DNA of 64,000 nucleotides from Pohlia nutans (taxonomy: Eukaryota; Streptophyta; Bryopsida; Bryales; Mniaceae), in the NCBI GenBank assembly GCA_022496805.1, contig CM040086.1, forward strand, positions 11,100,501-11,164,500, written 5' to 3'. Of the stretch, positions 57,328 to 64,000 are shown piece after piece; the first letter of the stretch is position 1; the number at the start of each line of letters is the position of its first letter. Position numbers and translations under genes: made by a program. Under the pieces are notes generated by a model that saw only the letters and a program-made list of their open reading frames with translations, was not told where the DNA came from and ran no database searches.

Positions 57328-57925
57328 GAGTTATCTGTAAAAGTCCAGCAAAATTTTACTAGAAGAGGAAAGAAAGGTAGAAGTGGACACTCAATGGGGA
57401 GTTTTTTCAAGAAAACCAACTAAAATTCAATGTTTTACAAAAGCAACCGGTTTTAGACAATAACCTATCTGGTTATTACCCATGTTTCACCTAGGTAACA
57501 CATGAGTATCACAAATGTTATTCGAATTTTAGCCTTAAACTATGAGTTTGAACTGGTAATTTGGCAATTCCATTCGGCTGATTTTATACTGCCTGTTGAA
57601 TCTTCCCATATGATGGAATTGAGATTTTAGCTTCAAAGATAGAAAACGCAACTTTTGCTTTTGATTTTTTTAGACTAATTACTACTCCTAGAGTTATTAG
57701 AGAGATTTGAACATGCCACCTTCCTAATGCAAGGGAAGCTCTCCCAGACCACACTTGAGTTCCTATGATGGAATCTCACAAGTGTGCTCCCCCACTCTAG
57801 TCTAATGCTCTCCCAAAGCAAGCTCCTTGGCTGTTGGTGTTTGACATTGGCGGTGAAGTTTATTTCTAGAGTGAAAACACGAGACAAAAAGACATGTTGA
57901 CTTTTCAATATTTTATGAATAACTC
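57328..57925. repeat. Stowaway/mariner-like MITE, family P, copy 1
   Basis: TA at 57326-57327 and 57926-57927 within CACTAGAG/CTCTAGTG. Ends GAGTTATCTGTAAAAG and a decayed TATGAATAACTC. Related to 33799-34333. Confidence 0.65.
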
Positions 57926-57927
57926 TA

Positions 57928-60900
57928 GTGTTTGTGAGCCAATTAAGATTAGAATAAATTTCTACATTGTCAGAACACTAGCAATGTAACATAGCTGCTT
58001 GATAGGGTTCAAAATGTTATCTCAAAAATTATCTCATGTACTATAATCCTTAGTGCCGATTTTTCAACCGGCTATGTACTCGATGCTATATTATAATTCA
58101 CTCTATATTGTTCTTCACAAGTAAAAAATATAGGATTCATTCAATTTTTGCTTGTCTTTTCTTGTTTCAGTATTGTGAATGTTTGATAATGAAATCGAAA
58201 GATGGATGGAGAAACTCCAATAAAAAAATGTCAATATACGTGTTCTAAATCACTTGGTCGATGAAAATCTTCTAGCAGTCAATGAGAGCCACAAACTATT
58301 TTGAGTGACCAATGGGCTTACTGTACTTTGGAAGTTTCCAAACCTCAGTATAGTAGGGATTAAGAAACTCTAATCCAAACCCTAATCGTCGTTTTAATAA
58401 ACTGACATATACTATTTTTTAATTTTATACTACAGTGTACCCTCTCTAATTGTAATTCGTCCGGAGTAAGCAAATTCTTAAGCAAATTCTTATATTTAGA
58501 GAGGTATTTTATTTCAACAAAATTACCAAAGTTTACAGTAATAACATCAGTAAAAATGAATCTTACTTGGGTAAAAAAACTTGCAATTTTATTTACAAAT
58601 TCAAGACAATAGAAAAACAGAAGTGATATTAGTTTGACTTGAGTATCCCTCATTCTAAAATCCAAACACTTCTTTTCTATTGTACAATATGAAATTAGCA
58701 AGGGAATCCACTTTCTAGAACCATGACCATTTGTTAGTTACTTATTTGTATTATAACATTCTTTAGAGGATCACTTTTGCACTTCCGAATCTCAAACATC
58801 TGTTAGGGGATCGAAAGAATTGCAGAGCATTTTCTCTAATTTTAGCTGGACCAAGCAACGAGGGTTGGAGAGTTGAATTGTTTTATTTGCAGTTTCTCTA
58901 TTATGTAAAGACTGTGGTCTAGCAAGGACTTATCAACGTTATGATATGTTGTATTGCTTATCTATATCTTTTTGGATGAATTCAAAAAACAGTGATGTAC
59001 ATTCGTCCAAATATTTCATTTAAATGGGGAGGTTTACAATGGGGGAAGTACGAGACTCCTACAAATAACAAATGACATTTTTTCTTTGTCCTCGAGTTGG
59101 GAGTAGAAAAATGAATACATATATAAAAGTATTACATTTATAGGGATTACAATTACAAAGGATACACTCAACACCTAAGAATAATGCCATAGCATGGTGG
59201 TCATGGCACTAAAGCCACAACAGACCTTGGACACCATGCTTACACTATTATTCCAAGTACCACCTTTCTACTTACGTGAACTCGTTCCCTAGAAGATTGT
59301 GAACAGGAAAAACCATTTTCTTTTTTTTCCTTTTGTTTTTCTCCTTTCCGGAACAATGGACACTTTCAGTTATTGGTAGATTGACTGGCAACCGAGAAAT
59401 GAGGAAAGGAGGGAAAAACTAGAGCACGCACAAAAGAGCATTGATCGCCATTTAAGTCACTCCCTCTAGCTCCCAAACAGAACCACGTACCTGAAAATAG
59501 AACCTCACAAAAGTGAATTGCCAGTCCTCGGATTTCACAAGTGACGGTGCCCAATTAGTTTACTGCTCCCCGTTCACACCAGTCACCCAATGCAGCAAAG
59601 AATTTGTGTTCGTCAAGTAAGTTTTTGGTAGCTACATTGTGCCCTTGTATTTTTTTTATTTTTAACCTGACGCATGCAAGAAGTTGCCCCAACACATTCT
59701 GGGTGTTGCAAGAAATTCGCGCTTCACAAACGCACATGCGTTGGCCAAAAGCAGGAAGAGACAAGGTTGCAACACTGTGTTTTAGTTTTGAAATTTACCT
59801 TGCAGCATTCTAGGAATGCAACGCAAGCGCCAAAGCTTCTTAGAGTTGGCCCATTCATACCAAGCCCTTGTTACGCTTGCATCTGCGTTCCCGAAGTGGA
59901 GGTATGTAAATCCGAGAAACATACCAAAAAAAATTCAAAGCATTGTCTTTTCTTGCTAAAACTACTGTTTAAGCACACTGCAACTACATTAGAATGTTGC
60001 AAGTAGAGCCATCCTCCTTTTTTGCGTTGCGTTTCTTTCTGTCACGCCTTAGAGTAATTTCTAATTGCTTGGTTGACATCAGATTCCTCAAAGTTACCAT
60101 GACGCACGCATGCATGAGGTAGCATTGGTGAATGTGACTGGGCCATCACTTCACTTCATGCAGGGCTTGAATTAGTCTGATGAAGCTCCATTATATTACC
60201 AATTGCATCATTAGAAACTATTCATCCAGGATTATCTCAGCTTTATTCTACCACCGTACTGTACACACAGCGATTTTTCCACTTCGGGAGAGTCAGTCCC
60301 ATTCAAATATAACATTCAGGAGCAAGGTGATATTTCGGAGCATTTCACATGCTCTTATAATAGACAGGCTCAAAACACAATCAGTTATTACTTTTGGTGA
60401 CTCATGAGTTTAATTTGGACAATCCCTCACTCTCACTCTGGCATCATGCTTGTATGGTTCCGGTTCTTTCTGGTCGAGAATTCCCCCGCTGGCTCCCCTG
60501 GCTTTTTCATTTGAATCTTTATCATTAAAATCCTGTTTTTGACTCCGCTATCCATCTGCTATGATCCTTCCTGATCAGATCAAGCTTTTCCGAGACTCAC
60601 AAGACACTGAGCACTGCCGCAAAATGGTCGGTGCAGTATTGCTCTAGCTTGAGGACATTCAAGAGCCTGGCCGCGTTGCATTGGGTAGCGTAGACGACAT
60701 CGTGGGTTTATGCAGGAATTGCGAGCTATGGAACTAGCGCTAGACTCTTCACTATTGCAGGTTGATGAAACAGTGTTACTTTGCTTACGGCGTCACGAGA
60801 GATCCTCCTTCATCGGAAGAATGCGTTGCATTGAAATGGTCAAATGTAGCGTTTAGTTTCTTAGCAGTTGTTGTTGTTGTTCTCGGGCTTTGATGAGGTT

Positions 60901-61177
60901 GTTGTTTTTGGTGTTCTTATGGGAGATAAATTGTATAGGTAGTCATCGGTATCTTGGTTCTCGTTCCGTTTGTAAGCTTCGGTGCTACCGTTTGTTTAGG
61001 GGACCGTGTACATTTCAGAGTTGGGTCGGGAGAGTTGTAGAAGTTGCTTCTGGTATTCTTAGCCTGGTGGTATCGAATTCCAACACTTGATATGTGAGCT
61101 GCCGGAACCAGGATGCTAATGATGCTATTGATGCGCAATGGAAGAGATGAGAATTGAATTTGCAAGCTGAGTGATGC
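57928..61177. other. Intergenic DNA and upstream region of the last gene
   Basis: No gene supported. TA then CAGTGTACCCTCTC near 58432-58447 resembles a pogo-like terminus. The segment near 58851 repeats one at 32963. The last kilobase becomes GC-richer and probably holds the promoter and leader of the gene at 61178. Confidence 0.4.
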
Positions 61178-64000
61178 ATGACGATGGGCGCCATGACGCA
61201 ATCCAATGCGCAGCGACAAGGGACGCGCGGGACCTGGTCGTCGTCGTCGTCGTCAGCCACAGTCGTGAAGCCCGAGCGCGGCGCGCGACGAAAACCTGCG
61301 AACCTGAAAGTAGACGTTGAGAATCTCGTCGACGAGAAGTACATGGTCGAGGAGAAGCATTCATCGACGTCTCCGCAACCGCAAGAGGTGAAAGTAAGAG
61401 GCGATTCTCGACCGGCAAGTCTCATTGTCAGCGACAGTCCGAAAAGCGCTCGCAGCGTTCGTAGCATCCGCGCTTCGTTTGAAACGCATGCTGCTGCTGC
61501 TGCCGCGGCGCAGTGGGAGCCGCCGTCGCCGCGCGCAGTGCGCAAAGCGGGTTCTTCGAAGCCAGTGGAATGGAAATCTGAGAGTATTGGGACTAGTACC
61601 CCGAAGAGTACGCGGAGATCGCATAGCGTCGTTTCGGAGCAATCATCCCAGTCCGAGGTCGAGACGTTCTACGACTCGTTGCCCACGTTGGATTCTTCGC
61701 CGGAGTCGCCCACCTCGGAATTGCCGAAGCTGGAATTGAGTTTCGAGGGGAAGCCTGCGCCCGCGCCGCCGCGCTTGCGCTCTAGAATCGTAAGCTCATT
61801 GCCGTTACAGTCACCATCTCTGGATCCTCCCGTCGAAACCAAGGGCGCTCCCAGTCCCGCGCTGCTGAAGCTGCAAGCAACAGCCGTCCTTTTGGGTGAT
61901 GGCAACAACAACACAGGGAAGAAGCTGCGCAGCGCCTCCAGCAGGAAAGAGTCTCAGGCTACTGAAGGTGACGCGCGAGCTGTGAAATCGTTTCAAGGAA
62001 TGCCGTCAAAACCCGATGTGGAGGAGGTGAAGATTGATGCGATTAAGCCCGCGGGGCTGTTACGGCGCATGCTGCACTGGGGTGCATCGAAACTGGGCAA
62101 GAAAACAAGCTCCAAGGTGATTAACCCCTAAGCGTCTAAAACGCCCAGTATGCCCATCTGCATCACTGAACTTTGCAACGGTGGCATTTTCCCATTTTAC
62201 CTTGGTTTTCTGATTGCAATACATCAATTTATAGCTCTTGTTCTGTACTACAAGATCAACAGTGTCGATCGTGTCAAACTGAAGTCATTTTCACAAAAAC
62301 AGATGCTTTCCAGCAGGGGGTTCAATTTTCCGAGAATACAGTGGACGCTTCGGGGTTGGATGGTTTTTTTTCATTGTCCTCTATGTGCTTGTTCTGGTTT
62401 ACATTGCCACTGCAAAAGAAAAAGAAGAAGAGCAAAGCAGTACTTGTTGGCTACGGAACCGGCATGTGCTTGGCGTTGGCTTTCAAGAAAGAGACTCTTA
62501 TTATGTATCTGGGATAACATTTTCTATGATTCTTTTTCTTTTAGGTATCTGGGAGCTCTGGATCGAAAAACGGTGGGAAGAATACGCAAGTTACTGAATC
62601 TCAAATTGTAGCTATCCAAGCTGAACCCGAACGCGAGAAAGAGGTTCAGACGGTTGCGAATTTGGATCCCGATGACAGCAGCCCTCGATCGTCAGTGTCG
62701 AGCGTGGGCACCACGTATTCGGAAGGGAATTCCAAAGCGCAAAGCCACAAGCATAAGAAACACGGGAAATCGGAGGTCGTAAAGTCGAAGGTGTGGTTAC
62801 TGCGAGTGCATCAGAAGTTGCAGGGGCGGAAGGAATTCGAAGGGGACGATCTTAGCGACCCAGGTGGATTTCGCTCATAGGGATCAACTTCTAAACGCAA
62901 TGCTTCATAATAATTCTGTAAAGCTTCCGCATATTCTCCTTCAGATTGAGCTGACCGACATTCGTTATAATTCTAAGCTTCGTTTCCAAACCGTACTACA
63001 GGTGCGCCCCCGGTGCGCGGCGCGACGTTTCATGGGTACCCCAGTAGCGACGCGAGCAATGCCACGCCTGTGGACAAGAAGATGTTGACGGGGTCGGCGC
63101 GGTTTCATGACGGATCCGAGAAGAGTACAGTTGGCAAGCACCGCCGAAACTCCACTTGGGACGCGGGGAAGCTCGCCACGACGGAGGATTTGTTCTCCCC
63201 GAAGCAGAAGCTGCCCAAGCGCGACGCGCAGGGGCTGCTCACGCCGCCGCGGCGCCTCCCGGGCGACACGCGCACGGAGTTCCAGCGCCGCAGACGCCCC
63301 ACCTCACTCGTCACCGAGTCCGCGCCCTCGCCCTCGCCCTCGCCGCGAAAACCCCGTGGTCACGTGAACTCTCGCGTCGCGCCGGACGGGCCGCTCGCGC
63401 TGGGCGCGCCCTCCACGTCGGGCACTTTTTTGCAAACCGCGGCACTGATTCTCGCCACGCCCGGCAGCAAGGACGAACCCAACAACCAGCTGTTCGAAAA
63501 CTCCCGGAAAGGCTCAGGTGCAGTGTTTTTTTTTTTTGGTGGTTACATTGATCGCCAACTTGCTATTTCAAAAATTAAGAAAAATCGGATAAAACAATAC
63601 ACTGTATCGCCATAATCTTCCTGTATCATTGGTATGCATTACATAGCCAAGAACTCTGTAGAAACTTGCAAATGCTATCCATTTTTCAAGTTTCAATTTT
63701 CAATTTGCCAATGGGACTCCCTTGACAAAATGAGGAAAAAAATTGATCACTGCTCAGGTGCACCAAATCCGCCAGTCGAGACGACCACGGCGACGCCACC
63801 GATCAGTCCCACGGGAATCACGCAGCGGACGAGCTTCAAGGGGTTCAATTCGCCCGCGCTGCCATTGCCAATTCGCGTGGGCACGCGGGGCTCGGCCACC
63901 AGCCCTGTGTATCCCAGCACCAGGGGATTCTCCAGGAGCCCCAATCGAGAAGGCGTGGCGAGCACCCCCACCAGTCCGGGACTGTTGCCAGGCTGGTCGC
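61178..64000 (+). CDS. Long Ser/Pro-rich disordered protein, function unknown (3' end outside window)
   Basis: Exons 61178-62116, 62545-62863, 63002-63517 and 63758 to beyond 64000 join with phases 0, 1 and 1 at GT-AG sites, giving about 670 residues so far. I do not recognise the family. The sequence is rich in Ser, Pro, Arg and Lys with repeated SP/TP sites ([45 protein letters not shown]), a poly-Ser run near the start and poly-Ala ([13 protein letters not shown]). Basic stretches such as [14 protein letters not shown] and [17 protein letters not shown] could bind nucleic acid, membranes or microtubules. No enzyme domain or membrane span is seen. Its exons are much more GC-rich than surrounding DNA. 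The start is the first ATG (MTMGAMTQ), though another exon could lie upstream. Intron 1 carries a TTAA element next to its donor. Exon calls are by eye. Confidence 0.8.
62125..62355 (+). repeat. TTAA-type MITE (231 bp) in intron 1 of the last gene
   Basis: TTAA at 62121-62124 and eroded TTGG at 62356-62359. Ends CCCCTAAGCGTCTAA and GGACGCTTCGGGG. It begins eight bases after the donor GT at 62117-62118. Confidence 0.75.

Noticed and set aside
59604..60006. ORFs with Cys/His content near 59.6-60.0 kb
   Set aside because: Different frames give comparable ORFs, there is no conserved motif spacing, and the sequence has internal TTGCAA-type repeats.

Overview
The window looks like nuclear DNA of a land plant. 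The spliced genes have plant-typical products: chloroplast-type glutamyl-tRNA reductase, a type-A cytokinin response regulator, a PLATZ zinc-binding protein and a plant two-domain glycosyltransferase. Intergenic DNA is very AT-rich, genes are far apart, and introns are GT-AG. I cannot name the species. A non-flowering plant (moss or other bryophyte, or lycophyte) is a guess. All exon boundaries were read by eye.

Layout of genes: 281-2096 (+) last two exons of glutamyl-tRNA reductase; 5558-8224 (-) Golgi-type glycosyltransferase; 13112-14637 (-) type-A response regulator, four exons; 19566-20756 (-) PLATZ-like ORF between long inverted repeats; 28642-29835 (+) small membrane RINGv E3-like gene assembled from four short exons; 34791-37618 (-) DUF962/Mpo1-like gene with a tRNA-Leu(UAG) in its last intron; 43428-45050 (+) conserved-looking protein of unknown function; 53122-54134 (-) decayed Tc1 transposase; 61178 to beyond 64000 (+) long disordered Ser/Pro-rich protein in at least four exons. 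The genes are unrelated in function and do not form a cluster.

Most of the rest is transposon-derived. The main feature is a swarm of short non-autonomous elements bounded by TTAA and beginning CCCCTAA or CCCTTTA (ending TTTAGGGG or TAAAGGG). I count about 28 copies in roughly a dozen sequence families, the signature expected of piggyBac-like MITEs. No piggyBac transposase is present. Copies within a family have the same length (802-803 bp for D, 322-323 bp for C), sit inside one another, share single TTAA sites and interrupt genes. One copy interrupts the glycosyltransferase reading frame exactly at a TTAA, next to a usable splice donor.

Other repeats are PIF/Harbinger-like MITEs (TAA/TTA targets), Stowaway/mariner-like MITEs (TA targets), a Tc1 element inside a TTAA element, a 1.66 kb foldback element at 25381-27042, a related pair of inverted arms around the PLATZ ORF, tandem repeats, and a broken duplicate of the reductase 3' end at 45.5-48.0 kb.
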